Shown: positions 1-9,094 of the stretch, piece after piece
How the letters are laid out: each line of letters begins with the position of its first letter
Numbering within the stretch: the stretch's first letter is position 1
Assembly (NCBI GenBank): GCA_028571455.1
Contig: JAPVVG010000173.1
Coordinates: 1 to 32,068, forward strand
Length of the DNA: 32,068 bases
Reading direction: 5' to 3'
Source of the DNA: Desulfobacteraceae bacterium
GTDB taxonomy: Bacteria; Desulfobacterota; Desulfobacteria; Desulfobacterales; ETH-SRB1
The notes under the pieces: generated by a model
Databases searched by the model: none
Told to the model about the DNA's origin: nothing
The model's input: the letters and a program-made list of their open reading frames with translations, nothing else
Translations under genes and position numbers: made by a program

Positions 1-1046
1 AACATCTGAATCGGCCCGCTGATTGATGCAAGAGGGTTTCTTATTTCATGGGCAAAGCCTGCGGCCATTTCACCGGCGAATGCAAGTCTTTTATTTTTTT
101 CAATCTGCTGTTCCATTTCTTTAATAACCGTCAAATCCTGAAAGATCAGAATATTGCCGATTTTTTCTCTATTGCTATCGACAAGGGGAGAAAGAGAACA
201 ACCTAATATCTTTCCCGAATCTGCAGCTTCAAATCTGCCCCCATGTTTCCATTGGTCTTCTTTATTCAGCATCCTTGAAAGAACAGGGAAGACATCATCG
301 ATTTTTTTATTTATAATTTTAAAGCGCAAAAAACCGGTGATCTTTTCTGCTCCTGTGTTAAAGGATTTTATATTTCCATGAAGATCGAGTGTTAAAATAC
401 CTGTATCTACAGACTCGATTATGCTTTTGTGCAAGAGGTCAAGCTGATCAAAAGCGCTTTCCTTTTCCGCCAGAAGTTCCCTGGTCTTCTTTTCCTGTCT
501 GGCAGCATAGCTTGTCAACAATGCAATAATATAAAAAGATATGATATGGATAAAAATTCTCGAAAAGACATAACCTGCATCAAAGTCATAATCATAATCC
601 AATGTGTATACCGGTTGAATAAAACCGTAGTATTCCAGATCAAGCAGCAGCCCGTAAAATATGCTGCTGACTGAGGCTGAAATCAACCCTCCTCTGCCCG
701 CTAAAAAGAGCGCTGAATAGATGATAACGAGTGGATACAAAACAGAATAGATGCTCTCAATTCCGCCTGTCACATATACAAGCCCGGTTATCAGCAAGAT
801 ATCTAAAAGGCTTTGCAGGTATATGTTTGTCCTGATGTTTTTTATGATCTTTGGAATGAAAAAGCAGGTAAAAGAAAAAAGATAGGCTAATGTTAGAATG
901 GAATATGTTGGCGCAAGTGCCGTGTGCAGTGATAATTCTGTTCCTTTAACCCGGATAAAGGTTGCAACGCCTAAAAGGAAGGTTACAATTACAACCCTGA
1001 AAAACATCAACCATCGAAGTCTTCTTTCCAGAGAATTATCTTCCAA
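1..1046 (-). CDS. PAS-domain sensor histidine kinase, PilS/NtrB-like, C-terminus cut by window
   Basis: Membrane sensor kinase of a two-component system; only the N-terminal part is in the window. The open frame is uninterrupted. It starts with a basic stretch ([11 protein letters not shown]), followed by about six hydrophobic segments over roughly the first 170 residues, a layout typical of PilS-type kinases. A PAS-like region follows ([17 protein letters not shown]) and then the HisKA H-box [10 protein letters not shown], whose His is the expected phosphorylation site, near the window edge. I chose the TTG at 1046 because GGGAAGG lies just upstream; the first in-frame ATG is at 1007. With the TTG start the gene overlaps the end of pyrC by 11 nt, suggesting translational coupling. 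The catalytic HATPase domain and any partner sigma-54 regulator lie outside the window. The PilS assignment is inferred from topology. Confidence 0.85.
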   Translation of the reverse strand, partial: MEDNSLERRLRWLMFFRVVIVTFLLGVATFIRVKGTELSLHTALAPTYSILTLAYLFSFTCFFIPKIIKNIRTNIYLQSLLDILLITGLVYVTGGIESIYSVLYPLVIIYSALFLAGRGGLISASVSSIFYGLLLDLEYYGFIQPVYTLDYDYDFDAGYVFSRIFIHIISFYIIALLTSYAARQEKKTRELLAEKESAFDQLDLLHKSIIESVDTGILTLDLHGNIKSFNTGAEKITGFLRFKIINKKIDDVFPVLSRMLNKEDQWKHGGRFEAADSGKILGCSLSPLVDSNREKIGNILIFQDLTVIKEMEQQIEKNKRLAFAGEMAAGFAHEIRNPLASISGPIQM

Positions 1047-2337
1047 ATACGACCTTCCCGCCCACCATGGTCAGAACTGCCCTTCCTTTCATATCCCAGC
1101 CGTCAAATGGGGTATTGCGACTTAAAGATTGAAAGCCGGCGGCATCTACCTTGTATGTTATATCCGGGTCGATAATGGTTATATCGGCAGGCTTGCCTTT
1201 TTTTATACCAAAATCAAGCCCTAAAATACGGGCAGGATTTGTCGACATCTTTGCGATAAGATCGGCAATTGTTATTACACCTTTTTCAACCAGCTTCAAG
1301 CTCAGGGAAACCGATGTCTCGAGCCCTATTATGCCGTTTGCCGCAAGATCGAATTCAACATCTTTTTCAATGGAGGAATGAGGCGCATGATCTGTAGCAA
1401 TAACATCAATGGTTCCGTCAGACAGCCCTTCAAGGACAGCTTCCCTGTCCTGCATGGAACGTAAGGGGGGATTCATCTTCGCATTTGTATTATAACCCTC
1501 GACAGCATCCTCAGTCAGTGTAAAATAGTGTGGCGCAGTCTCAGCCGTGACAAGCGCCCCTCTTTTTTTTGCATTTCTTATCGCTCTCACTGATTCAGTT
1601 GTGCTGACATGGGCAATATGAAGGCGGGCGCCTGTTAATTCACAGAGAGCGATATCCCGCATAACTGCTATACTTTCAGATGCATTAGGTATTCCGGCTA
1701 AACCCATCCGTGTGGCGACTGCGCCCTCATTCATGGCGCCGCATCCTGCAAGATCAAGATCCTCGCAGTGGGAAATAACCAGAAGATCGAATCCTTTTGC
1801 ATACTCCAGCGCCCTGCGCATCAACTGGCTGTCTGTTACAGGGTTGCCGTCATCAGAAACAGCGATAGCTCCCGCGTCTTTTAAATCCCCATATTCGCAA
1901 AGGCCTTTTCCTTGAAGCCCCGGGCTTATTGCGGCAACCGGGTAAACACGAACCAAGTCCGCAAGGCCGGCCTTTTTTAATATATATTCCGTAACCTGGC
2001 TGTTGTCATTTACAGGGTTTGTGTTCGGCATTGTACAGACCGCGGTAAAACCTCCAAAGGCCGCTGCCATGCAACCTGTTTTTATGGTTTCTTTATATTC
2101 ATGCCCCGGCTCCCGAAAATGGACATGCATATCAATCAGCCCGGGCGTCACTATTTTGCCTGAAGCATCAATGACTTTGAGCTTTGAGCTTTGAGCTTTG
2201 AGCTTTGAGCTTTGACTTCCGACTTCTGACCTCTGACCTCCGACCTCTACTATCTTTCCATCTTCAATCAGAATATCCATGATGCTGTCTAAATTGCCGG
2301 GATCAATTACTCTTCCGCCCTTAATCAGCGTCAACAT
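1036..2337 (-). CDS. pyrC: Dihydroorotase, PyrC (class I amidohydrolase)
   Basis: Catalyses the third step of pyrimidine synthesis, interconverting carbamoyl aspartate and dihydroorotate. The metal-binding [10 protein letters not shown] motif places His71 and His73, and an ATDHAPH motif lies in the last third. The length of 433 aa is typical. I chose the ATG at 2337 because AGGAGG sits 8 nt upstream; a GTG three codons earlier is less likely. The start overlaps the pyrB stop by 17 nt. Oddity: residues about 33-54, between the N-terminal beta-sandwich strands and the first catalytic strand, are a low-complexity insert with a QSSKLKA heptapeptide repeat, encoded by about eleven 7-bp repeats that also occur between genes here. 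The catalytic core is intact, so the enzyme is probably functional. Confidence 0.95.
   Translation of the reverse strand: MLTLIKGGRVIDPGNLDSIMDILIEDGKIVEVGGQRSEVGSQSSKLKAQSSKLKVIDASGKIVTPGLIDMHVHFREPGHEYKETIKTGCMAAAFGGFTAVCTMPNTNPVNDNSQVTEYILKKAGLADLVRVYPVAAISPGLQGKGLCEYGDLKDAGAIAVSDDGNPVTDSQLMRRALEYAKGFDLLVISHCEDLDLAGCGAMNEGAVATRMGLAGIPNASESIAVMRDIALCELTGARLHIAHVSTTESVRAIRNAKKRGALVTAETAPHYFTLTEDAVEGYNTNAKMNPPLRSMQDREAVLEGLSDGTIDVIATDHAPHSSIEKDVEFDLAANGIIGLETSVSLSLKLVEKGVITIADLIAKMSTNPARILGLDFGIKKGKPADITIIDPDITYKVDAAGFQSLSRNTPFDGWDMKGRAVLTMVGGKVVFGR
2173..2248. repeat. Heptamer tandem repeat inside pyrC
   Basis: About eleven consecutive 7-bp units. On the + strand there are five GAGCTTT units, followed by GACTTCC, GACTTCT, GACCTCT, GACCTCC and GACCTCT. 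Three units encode seven residues, giving the peptide repeat in PyrC. The same GACCTCT family occurs between genes near 4601-4630 and 16668-16720. Confidence 0.95.
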
Positions 2338-3259
2338 TGCGCGCACCTCCTGCGGTCAGATATAAAAGAGCCATACGAACGGCAACACCGTTTGTTACCT
2401 GATCAATAATTATCGAGTATGGTCCGTCCGCAACCTCAGGCGCTATTTCAACGCCCCGATTAATGGGCCCGGGATGCATGATCAGCACATCCTTTTTAGC
2501 GTGTTTCATCTTTTGCATTGTCAACCCATACACCATGGCGTACTCACGCTCAGTGGGAAACAAAAAACTATTTTGCCGCTCCTTTTGTATCCTGAGCATC
2601 ATTACTACATCGGCATTACAAACAGCATCATTCACGCTGTATGTGACAGAAGCCCCAAGGATTTCAATTCCTTTTGGGATCATAGTTGGCGGGCCGGCCA
2701 GCACCACGTCGGCGCCCATTTTTATAAACCCGATTATATTTGATCTCGCCACCCTGCTGTGAGATATATCACCGATTATCGCAACGCGCAGCCCCGAAAT
2801 CTTTCCTTTATTTTCTCTGACAGTCATGAGATCGAGCAGCGACTGGGTTGGATGGGCATGCATGCCGTCGCCTGCATTGATGATGGATGTCCTGACAATT
2901 TTTGCCAGCATATGTGAAGCCCCTGCCCTAAAATGACGCATAACGATCACATCAGGGTTCATAGCTTCAAGGTTGCGCGCTGTATCTACAAGGGTTTCCC
3001 CTTTTATTAGACTGCTGGCGCTTCCGGATATTGAAATACTGTCGGCGCTGAGCCGCTTTGCCGCAATATCAAAAGATGTGCGGGTGCGGGTGCTGGGCTC
3101 ATAGAAAAAAAGCACTATTGTCTTGCCTCGCAAGGTTGGAACCTTTTTGACAGGCCTTTTTGAAATTTCCTTCATTTGCTGTGCAGTATCAAGAATCAAG
3201 GCAATTTCATCAACAGAAAGCGATTCCATGTCCAGAATATCTTTTTTTGCAAACTGCAT
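2321..3259 (-). CDS. pyrB: Aspartate carbamoyltransferase catalytic subunit
   Basis: Condenses carbamoyl phosphate with aspartate, the committed step of pyrimidine synthesis. The carbamoyl-phosphate-binding motif STRTR is at residues 56-60 ([11 protein letters not shown]). The mid-protein [11 protein letters not shown] motif and the C-terminal HPGPINRG motif are both present. The length of 312 aa is normal for the catalytic chain. The gene lies directly upstream of pyrC and overlaps it. No pyrI regulatory subunit is adjacent, which fits bacteria with unregulated or PyrC-associated ATCase. Confidence 0.96.
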   Translation of the reverse strand: MQFAKKDILDMESLSVDEIALILDTAQQMKEISKRPVKKVPTLRGKTIVLFFYEPSTRTRTSFDIAAKRLSADSISISGSASSLIKGETLVDTARNLEAMNPDVIVMRHFRAGASHMLAKIVRTSIINAGDGMHAHPTQSLLDLMTVRENKGKISGLRVAIIGDISHSRVARSNIIGFIKMGADVVLAGPPTMIPKGIEILGASVTYSVNDAVCNADVVMMLRIQKERQNSFLFPTEREYAMVYGLTMQKMKHAKKDVLIMHPGPINRGVEIAPEVADGPYSIIIDQVTNGVAVRMALLYLTAGGARNVDAD

Positions 3260-3351
3260 AATCCACCTGTTTTATTTAACATTGGTCAAGTGGTCGAGTA
3301 GGAAATTGGTCGAGTGGTTGACTACTGATTTTAATTCCTTAATCCCTTCTC
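3260..3351. repeat. Short repeat-filled gap between lepB and pyrB
   Basis: The 92-bp gap contains loosely 8-bp-periodic units (TTGGTCAA, GTGGTCGA, TTGGTCGA, GTGGTTGA) at about 3284-3325. It then has a TTAATTCCTTAATCCC stretch resembling the repeat near 6160-6190. No convincing promoter was found. Confidence 0.6.
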
Positions 3352-3993
3352 TCATTTTAACAGATGTCCGAGTCTGTTCCACCTGACTCCAAAACTTCCA
3401 TTATCCCATGACCAATAGACAATAAATGCTTTTCCTTTTACAGCTTTTAAATCAACAAAACCCCAAAACCTGCTGTCATAGCTGTGGTCCCTATTGTCCC
3501 CCATCACAAAAAGGGAAGCTGGAGGCACAGTAACAGGCCCGAAATTATCCCTTGGTTGAAAAACTCCCGGAATTATGCGTGGATCTGTGTGAATACCATG
3601 ATCGTGATTCAGAAGCATATTATTAATATATACCTGTTTATTACGTACCTCAACCACGTCTCCGGCAACACCGATAACCCTTTTGATAAAATCCTTGCCA
3701 GGGTCCTCTGGGAACTTAAAGACTATGATATCCCCCCGCTTTGGTTTTTTAATCGGGATAACCGTAATATCTGAAAATGGAAGCTTAACCCCATAAATAA
3801 ATTTACTTACCAGAATATGATCTCCAATTAAAAGGGTCTGCTTCATGGAGCCTGATGGAATTTTAAAGGCCTGAACAACAAAGGTGCGTATAAATAAGGC
3901 TAACACTATTGCAACAATTATTGCTTCGATATTTTCTCGAAGAACGCCTTTCTTTTGCAGCTCGATGTCCTTTTCTGGTTTATCTGATTTCAA
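3352..3993 (-). CDS. lepB: Signal peptidase I
   Basis: Inner-membrane serine peptidase that removes signal peptides from exported preproteins. One N-terminal membrane segment spans about residues 22-40. The catalytic serine is Ser49 in PSGSM, and the general-base lysine is Lys104 in DFIKRVIG. The conserved GDNRDHSYDSR box follows. The length of 213 aa matches a single-TM signal peptidase. The start is a TTG (3993-3991) with AAAGG upstream; no suitable ATG precedes the membrane segment. pgpA ends just upstream on the same strand, so the two are probably co-transcribed. Confidence 0.95.
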   Translation of the reverse strand: MKSDKPEKDIELQKKGVLRENIEAIIVAIVLALFIRTFVVQAFKIPSGSMKQTLLIGDHILVSKFIYGVKLPFSDITVIPIKKPKRGDIIVFKFPEDPGKDFIKRVIGVAGDVVEVRNKQVYINNMLLNHDHGIHTDPRIIPGVFQPRDNFGPVTVPPASLFVMGDNRDHSYDSRFWGFVDLKAVKGKAFIVYWSWDNGSFGVRWNRLGHLLK

Positions 3994-4016
3994 AATAATA
4001 TAGAACCTTTCTTTTT

Positions 4017-4478
4017 TTACGAAATCGTAAAGAATAAAACCCTTAATACAAGGTTGCTGAATATTCCTGCAACCACATCATCCATAACAATCGCGGTTCC
4101 ACCTGATAATTTTTTTTCAATCAAGCGGATGGGAAACGGTTTCAAGATATCAAAGAATCTGAATATTGCAAATCCGGCTGCCGCATAAATCACATTAAAA
4201 GGCAAACCAAATAACGCTACCATAAGTCCTGCAATTTCATCAATAACAATACAGCCTGGATCATCTTTTTTTAATATTTTCTCAGCATCATGAGCTATTA
4301 ATATGGCAAAAATAATAAATATCGCTGTCAGAAAGACGGCAATTGAAAAATTTGTTTTGGATAGAATAAAGCAAAATGGAAGTCCCAGGATGGTTCCAAG
4401 GGTACCTGGGGCAAAAGGAATATTCCCGATAAAACAGCCGGTCGCAAGAAACACGACCGATTTTTCTCGAAAATTCAT
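4017..4478 (-). CDS. pgpA: Phosphatidylglycerophosphatase A
   Basis: Membrane phosphatase that converts phosphatidylglycerophosphate to phosphatidylglycerol. The N-terminal FIGNIPFAPGTLGT motif and the acidic VIDEIAGLMVAL motif are characteristic of PgpA, as is the C-terminal MDDVVAGIFSN motif. There are three to four hydrophobic segments, and the length of 153 aa is typical. The ribosome-binding site is weak. The gap to lepB is about 23 nt, consistent with one transcript. Confidence 0.93.
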   Translation of the reverse strand: MNFREKSVVFLATGCFIGNIPFAPGTLGTILGLPFCFILSKTNFSIAVFLTAIFIIFAILIAHDAEKILKKDDPGCIVIDEIAGLMVALFGLPFNVIYAAAGFAIFRFFDILKPFPIRLIEKKLSGGTAIVMDDVVAGIFSNLVLRVLFFTIS

Positions 4479-4527
4479 GGCCAGTTTCTATATTTTAGTC
4501 TATTTTTTGTCAAGGCATAGTTAGGGA

Positions 4528-4632
4528 TCAGGGTTCAAAGGTTCAGAGTTCAAAGGTTCAATGGTTGTTGTTTTTCCATGATGGACGTTCATCTTTTCTC
4601 TTTCCGACCTCCGACCTCCGATCTCTGATTTA
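4528..4632. repeat. Heptamer repeats between larC and pgpA
   Basis: Two families lie side by side: GGTTCAA-type 7-mers (about 4531-4566) and GACCTCC/GATCTCT-type 7-mers (about 4601-4630). The second block runs into the coding end of larC. Confidence 0.85.
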
Positions 4633-5779
4633 TTGTATCGTACACAATCCTTATCGGGATATTTTTTTCAAGAGCAATTTTTTTGCAAACCTCATATTCG
4701 GGCACAATTCGAGTGCTTCCATCTGTATCTGTAATTTGTTTAGCCTTAATCATCCCGTATCCGGTTTTAACGATTATCTCTTCACGGGCAAGTATTGCCC
4801 TTTCAACATCATAGTATCTTACGCCAGATGAGGTGGTTTCAGATAAAATACGATTTATTATTGCCTGCTTTTGGCTCTTCCGACATAGAACCTGCATCAT
4901 TGTCCCGGGCCTGTTTTTCTTCATAAAAACCGGAATCCAGTAAACATCGAGAGCTCCGTCTTCAAACAAACGATCCATGACAAACCCGAAGATTTCAGGG
5001 CTCATATCGTCAATGCAGGTTTCCATCATAACTATTGTCTCTTTTTGACAACCGGTTTGATGATTTTGCGGTGTTCCGGCAATAATCCGCAAAAGATTCG
5101 GTTTTGATTCAATGTCTTTCTTGCCGGCGCCGTAACCAGTTTTTTCAATCGTTATATCAGGCATTGGCCCATAAGATTCGGCAAGTGTGGCTATAATCGC
5201 AGCTCCGGTAGGAGTTACAAGTTCACAGGCAACTCCTGAGCCAAACACCGGAATTCCTTTAAGGATTTCAAGCGTAGCAGGAGCCGGCACTGGCAAAGTG
5301 CCATGCGCGCATGATACAAAGCCTGTACCAAGAGGCAGGCTTGAAGCAGTTATACTTTCAATATCAAGATACTCAAGACAAAGAGCCGTTCCAGCAATAT
5401 CTGCTATGGCATCAATTCCACCGACTTCATGAAAATGAACCTTCTCCACAGAACAGCCGTGTATTTTTGATTCAGCATTTGCAAGCCTTTCAAAAATTTT
5501 AAGGCTGTTTTCTTTAACCATTTCAGATAGGGGACTTTGTTCAATTAGAGACTTTATATCTCTATAATTCCTTGACGTTTCATTATCATCTGTATGGATA
5601 TTAATACTTTTGGCTTTTATTCCATGCCTGAAAACAGATGAAACAGTTATGCCAAAACCTGTTAAGGGAATAGAGCGAAGAGACTCTTTCAGCCATTTTA
5701 CTGGCACTCCAAGATCGATAAATGCCCCCAGGGTCATGTCGCCGCTTATACCGGAAAAACAATCAAAATAGGCTATCAT
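4589..5779 (-). CDS. larC: LarC family nickel-pincer cofactor biosynthesis protein
   Basis: LarC (TIGR00299 family) inserts nickel into the pincer cofactor used by lactate racemase and related enzymes. The N-terminus MIAYFDCFSGISGDM and the HFHEVGGIDAI motif (residues 115-125) are diagnostic. In Lactiplantibacillus plantarum LarC is made through a programmed frameshift; here one continuous 396-aa frame covers both halves. No larB, larE or larA is nearby, so the recipient enzyme is unknown. RBS AAGGA precedes the ATG. The last dozen residues (NQRSEVGGRKEKR) are encoded by the GACCTCC heptamer repeat and appear to be an acquired tail. The family call is firm; the biochemical role is taken from the family. 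Confidence 0.9.
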   Translation of the reverse strand: MIAYFDCFSGISGDMTLGAFIDLGVPVKWLKESLRSIPLTGFGITVSSVFRHGIKAKSINIHTDDNETSRNYRDIKSLIEQSPLSEMVKENSLKIFERLANAESKIHGCSVEKVHFHEVGGIDAIADIAGTALCLEYLDIESITASSLPLGTGFVSCAHGTLPVPAPATLEILKGIPVFGSGVACELVTPTGAAIIATLAESYGPMPDITIEKTGYGAGKKDIESKPNLLRIIAGTPQNHQTGCQKETIVMMETCIDDMSPEIFGFVMDRLFEDGALDVYWIPVFMKKNRPGTMMQVLCRKSQKQAIINRILSETTSSGVRYYDVERAILAREEIIVKTGYGMIKAKQITDTDGSTRIVPEYEVCKKIALEKNIPIRIVYDTINQRSEVGGRKEKR

Positions 5780-5799
5780 ATAATTTTCCTTTTTAAAGG

Positions 5800-5880
5800 T
5801 TCACGGTTCATTTAAAAGATGAACGTCCAACATCGAACATCGAACGTCCAACATCGAATGAAAAAACAAACACCCAATAC
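5800..5880. repeat. AACATCG/AACGTCC heptamer array, left copy
   Basis: After GGTTCA-type units, a TTTAAAAGATGAACG stretch leads into 7-bp units GAACGTC, CAACATC, GAACATC, GAACGTC, CAACATC, GAATG. An inverted copy lies at about 6082-6125. The two face each other across a truncated four-helix-bundle gene. Confidence 0.9.
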
Positions 5881-5894
5881 CGAACATTGAATGA

Positions 5895-6080
5895 CTATTT
5901 CTGTTTCTTTTCAGCCGTTTTGATACTCGTACCGAAAATCTTAATTAATTCCTCTGTTTCCTGTAAAATATCATCTAATAGTTCAGGCTTTTTAATTAGT
6001 GGTACACGCTGAATAAGTTTTAACCATCTCTGGCTCTCCCTGAGTTCCTTTAATGAGATTCTTGCCCTTGTTTTTGTCTT
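5895..6080 (-). pseudogene. C-terminal remnant of a four-helix-bundle (S23/IVP-type) protein
   Basis: The minus strand encodes 61 residues ending in TAG at 5895-5897. It contains ISLKELRESQRWLKLIQRV, then PELLDDILQETEELIKIFG and a lysine-rich end. This matches the last two helices of the four-helix-bundle family related to 23S rRNA intervening-sequence proteins. The frame is closed by TGA at 6081-6083, exactly where the right heptamer array begins, so the N-terminal half has been lost. Members of this family are usually about 110-130 aa. Family recognition is from the RES-W-L-L-I pattern; a homology search would confirm it. Confidence 0.75.
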
Positions 6081-6081
6081 T

Positions 6082-6190
6082 CATTCAACATTCGATGTTG
6101 GACGTTCGACGTTCGATGTTCATCTTTTAATCCGTTCGATGTTCATCTTTTTCTCTTCTAATTCCTTAATCCTTACCCCTTAATCCTTAC
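6082..6190. repeat. AACATCG heptamer array, right copy, and CCTTAATCCTTACC tandem
   Basis: ATTCAACATTCGATGTTGG and following units are the inverted counterpart of the 5800-5880 array and end in ATGTTCATCTTTT (about 6082-6128). A second, shorter array alternates TTAATCC and TTACCCC (about 6163-6193) and supplies the final codons of the M20 peptidase. Confidence 0.85.
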
Positions 6191-7339
6191 CCCTGACGAA
6201 TGGACTCTGATAATCTCAAGCAAAAGCTCGGCTGTCTTGACCATATCATCAAGCCGTATTGATTCGCGAACAGTATGCATATCATGCATCCCTGTGCCCA
6301 ATACCCCGGTTATGATTCCTTTCTCAAAAAATATATTGGCATCCGACCCTCCTCCGGTTGTCTTGGCATTCATCTTTGTCCCTAAATTTGCCGCAGCTTT
6401 TTTGGCTAAAAGCACAACTAAATGATCAGCAGCAATATTTGTGCGTGGAAATTCCTTATCCACAAAAACCTCAAGGGCCGGAAGTTTGTCTTCAGACGGA
6501 TTGGTGTAATGTTCAACCACATTCTTAAAGGATGATACTATTTCATTTGTAATTTTATCGAGTTTATTTGCATTATGGCTTCTGACCTCCCCCTTAACAG
6601 TTACCAGATTAGGCACTATGTTGACGGCAATACCCCCTTCTATTATGCCTATGTTGCATGTTGTTTCGCTATCGATCCGGCCGATATTAAGACCGGCAAT
6701 TGCCCTGCTTGCAATGGCGATTGCATTTATCCCGTGTTCAGGATTTGCTCCGGCATGTGCATCCTTGCCGTGTATTTTAAACTTGAGACTGTTTGCGGCA
6801 GGAGCCTGTATTACAATCCCTTCCGTGTCTGTTGCATCCAGAGTATAACCCCATTTTGCGGTGATAAGGCTGTAATCAAGATTCTTTGCGCCTAAAAGAC
6901 CAATCTCTTCACAGATAGTGAAAACAATTTCCAGCGGGCCATGTTGGAGGTCATTTTCCTGGAGAGTTTTCATGGTCTCTAAAAGAATGGCAATTGCGCT
7001 TTTGTCGTCTGCTCCAAGTATTGTTGAACCGCTGCTTGTAAAATTTCCATTTTTTAATATCGCATTTATACCTCTGCCAGGTTCAACTGTATCCATGTGG
7101 GCGTTAAGAAGAAGCGGTTCTATTTGCGTATTTGCCGTCAGTCTGTTGCCGGCGAATCTGGCAATAAGGTTTCCTGTATTGCTTCCTATCCTGTCTCCTG
7201 CTCCATCAATAACTGTTTCAGCGCCTATGGATACAAGCATTTTCCTGATTTCGCAGCAAACAGCCTCCTCATCTTTTGAAATACTGTCTATTGAGACAAG
7301 ATGTTTAAAGGTTTGCGCCAGTCTATCTTTGTTTATCAT
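6173..7339 (-). CDS. M20-family metallopeptidase, peptidase T-like
   Basis: Zinc aminopeptidase, probably acting on small peptides in the cytoplasm, of the PepT-like subgroup (TIGR01883). Visible metal-site residues are His81 and Asp83 in NAHMDTVEPG, Asp111 in GADDKS, Glu144-Glu145 in ICEEIG, and a late MHDMHTVRE His. The length of 388 aa is slightly short of classical PepT (about 410). RBS GAAGGA precedes the ATG. The last residues (SSGVRIKG) are encoded by the TTAATCC/TTACCCC repeat, so the native C-terminus has probably been replaced or extended. Confidence 0.9.
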   Translation of the reverse strand: MINKDRLAQTFKHLVSIDSISKDEEAVCCEIRKMLVSIGAETVIDGAGDRIGSNTGNLIARFAGNRLTANTQIEPLLLNAHMDTVEPGRGINAILKNGNFTSSGSTILGADDKSAIAILLETMKTLQENDLQHGPLEIVFTICEEIGLLGAKNLDYSLITAKWGYTLDATDTEGIVIQAPAANSLKFKIHGKDAHAGANPEHGINAIAIASRAIAGLNIGRIDSETTCNIGIIEGGIAVNIVPNLVTVKGEVRSHNANKLDKITNEIVSSFKNVVEHYTNPSEDKLPALEVFVDKEFPRTNIAADHLVVLLAKKAAANLGTKMNAKTTGGGSDANIFFEKGIITGVLGTGMHDMHTVRESIRLDDMVKTAELLLEIIRVHSSGVRIKG

Positions 7340-7461
7340 TTTTTCCTTCTGTGGTGAAAATGGCCGATTTTTTAATTCAAATTAATTGGCCTTAAAAAAT
7401 CTCTGCTCAAGGGGGGAATTTGAAGGATTTTATCCTTAAGTCAACGGCATTGAGTCAGAGG

Positions 7462-8775
7462 TCACTGGTCGATAAGTTGATGAAGAGCATCCATAATGTT
7501 TTGCATTGATTTGCCGGGCGAGTTTAGCATTACTACAAAGCGATACAATTCCCCTTTTTTATTTTCAATATAGCCTATCCTTGTTGTTATATCCTTTAAT
7601 GTTCCTGATTTATAATACTCTCCCTTTGAATGGCGCATTAGATTGCGATACGGCTCGAATTCTTTGATAATTTTAGCCAGACTCTTTGCGGAAACCCTGT
7701 TTTTCCTCGATATTCCAGAGCCTTCAACAAAGCGAATGTTGTCTATATTAAGCACCTTTTTTGCATAAGTTGATGCTGCGAGTATCCCTTTGTCCAGTGT
7801 CCCGGGAGGACCGAAAACCTTTGCCCCTGCCGCAACTAATATCTGGTTTGCCATAAAGTTATTTGAATGCTCAAGTAGTTTTGATATTATTTGTTTTAAG
7901 GTAAATCGTGAAGTATGCCGGTAAATTAGTTTATCTTTGTCTTTCCGAACCTTTCCTGATTTTATCCTTCCTTTTGTTTTGATTCCTTCTTTATTCAGGA
8001 AATATTGAAAAAGATGTCCGGCATAGAGTGTAATTTCATTTTCAGCATGAGTAAGCACTATTCTTCCCCTGTCGAGACCGGACTGTTTAATTCTTTTAAA
8101 AGCGATCGGCAAAAGAGGTGTCTGGGGTTCAGCGCTGATAAAAGAGCCGTCTTTAACTTGTTTAAAATAAACAGTGTTAAAATTGACGCACAGGGCTCCA
8201 TTTGGCGCATCATACGGCTCTAATGATTCTGTTTTTCCGGGAATTACTATTTTTCTTATAAAATATGAATCATCTAAAACAAGATCGTTGATTCTTTGAG
8301 CCTTTATTGAAAGGTCGCTGCTTAAGGATTTTGATATCTCCGCTAAAACCTCTGATATCAAAAGCGGATCTCCATATCCCTTTATTTTCAGATTTGCCTT
8401 TGCATCCATGTAGAATTCAGTTGTGAATCTGTAATCAGGGCCGAGATAATGAAGCGCCACAAGAGATGTCAGTATTTTCAGAGTAGAAGCAGGAATCAGC
8501 AGCTTTTCAGCATTTTTGGAAAATATTATTCTACCTTGTCGGTTTGCGACAAGCACAGCATCATTACGGCCGATGTCATGTTGCAGGGCATGAAGCGCTT
8601 TGCTTATAGAGCGCTTTGTTGGATGATTGTTTCGAGTGTATTGATTTTCCGCCCATAAATTTTCCGGTTGCCCGAAATGCAAAAAACAGAAAAACAATAA
8701 GATCCAAGCAGATGATAAGGAAGCTTTTGTTTGGAAAGTTTTGAGCTTGGCAAACAATGAGTATGCTGACAACAT
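7462..8775 (-). CDS. D-alanyl-D-alanine carboxypeptidase / PBP4-like (peptidase S13)
   Basis: Periplasmic penicillin-binding protein that trims or cleaves peptidoglycan cross-links. All three motifs of the serine penicillin-binding fold are present: SxxK with Ser97 and Lys100 (PASTLK), SxN with Ser304-Asn306 (HSNNFMAN), and KSG at 389-391 (YKSGTLKD). A hydrophobic segment at about residues 20-35 serves as signal peptide or anchor. At 437 aa it is shorter than E. coli DacB (477 aa), so inserted domains are probably reduced. It stands alone, followed on the minus strand by the M20 peptidase. Confidence 0.9.
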   Translation of the reverse strand: MLSAYSLFAKLKTFQTKASLSSAWILLFFCFLHFGQPENLWAENQYTRNNHPTKRSISKALHALQHDIGRNDAVLVANRQGRIIFSKNAEKLLIPASTLKILTSLVALHYLGPDYRFTTEFYMDAKANLKIKGYGDPLLISEVLAEISKSLSSDLSIKAQRINDLVLDDSYFIRKIVIPGKTESLEPYDAPNGALCVNFNTVYFKQVKDGSFISAEPQTPLLPIAFKRIKQSGLDRGRIVLTHAENEITLYAGHLFQYFLNKEGIKTKGRIKSGKVRKDKDKLIYRHTSRFTLKQIISKLLEHSNNFMANQILVAAGAKVFGPPGTLDKGILAASTYAKKVLNIDNIRFVEGSGISRKNRVSAKSLAKIIKEFEPYRNLMRHSKGEYYKSGTLKDITTRIGYIENKKGELYRFVVMLNSPGKSMQNIMDALHQLIDQ

Positions 8776-9094
8776 ATTTTTTTCTTAACCGGTTTTGTTT
8801 TTCCGTCACGTTTCAACTGGGCCTGGCATTTCAATATTTGACAAAATGGCGGCGCAGTTATAATTGATGAACTCGTAAAAAGTCAAAAATGCTCCCTCTC
8901 CCTCACGCGGCGCAAGCGCCTGCGCTGCACGTGATGGGAGAGGGTTGGGGTGAGGGTGAATATAATGCCATTTCAACCACTTATATCCCCCTCCCCTTTG
9001 TCCCCTCCCGCCAGGGGAGGGGAAATCCGACTTTTTACGAGTTCGTCAACTATAGGGGCATTAAATATTCCGGCTGTATATGTAGAGGTGTTAT
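8776..9094. other. Gene-free divergent region between the S13 peptidase and MscS
   Basis: Apart from the MITE-like element at 8864-9049, this gap holds no gene. It should contain the divergent promoters of the two flanking genes, but no clear -35/-10 pair could be chosen. Confidence 0.6.
8864..9049. mobile_element. MITE-like element 1, 186 bp
   Basis: Bounded by 21-bp terminal inverted repeats at 8864-8884 and 9029-9049 that match at 20 of 21 positions; the core is ACTCGTAAAAAGTC. Inside are two nested hairpins, one with CCCTCTCCC/GGGAGAGGG arms and one with CCCCTCCC/GGGGAGGGG arms. No transposase is encoded. The same ends recur at 31390-31526 around different contents. Confidence 0.8.

Noticed and set aside
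2173-2248. CRISPR-like array
   Set aside because: Units are contiguous 7-mers without spacers of regular length, and no cas gene is present.
8576-8834. Two minus-strand ORFs of 76-77 aa near the S13 gene start
   Set aside because: They are out-of-frame readings of the S13 N-terminus.
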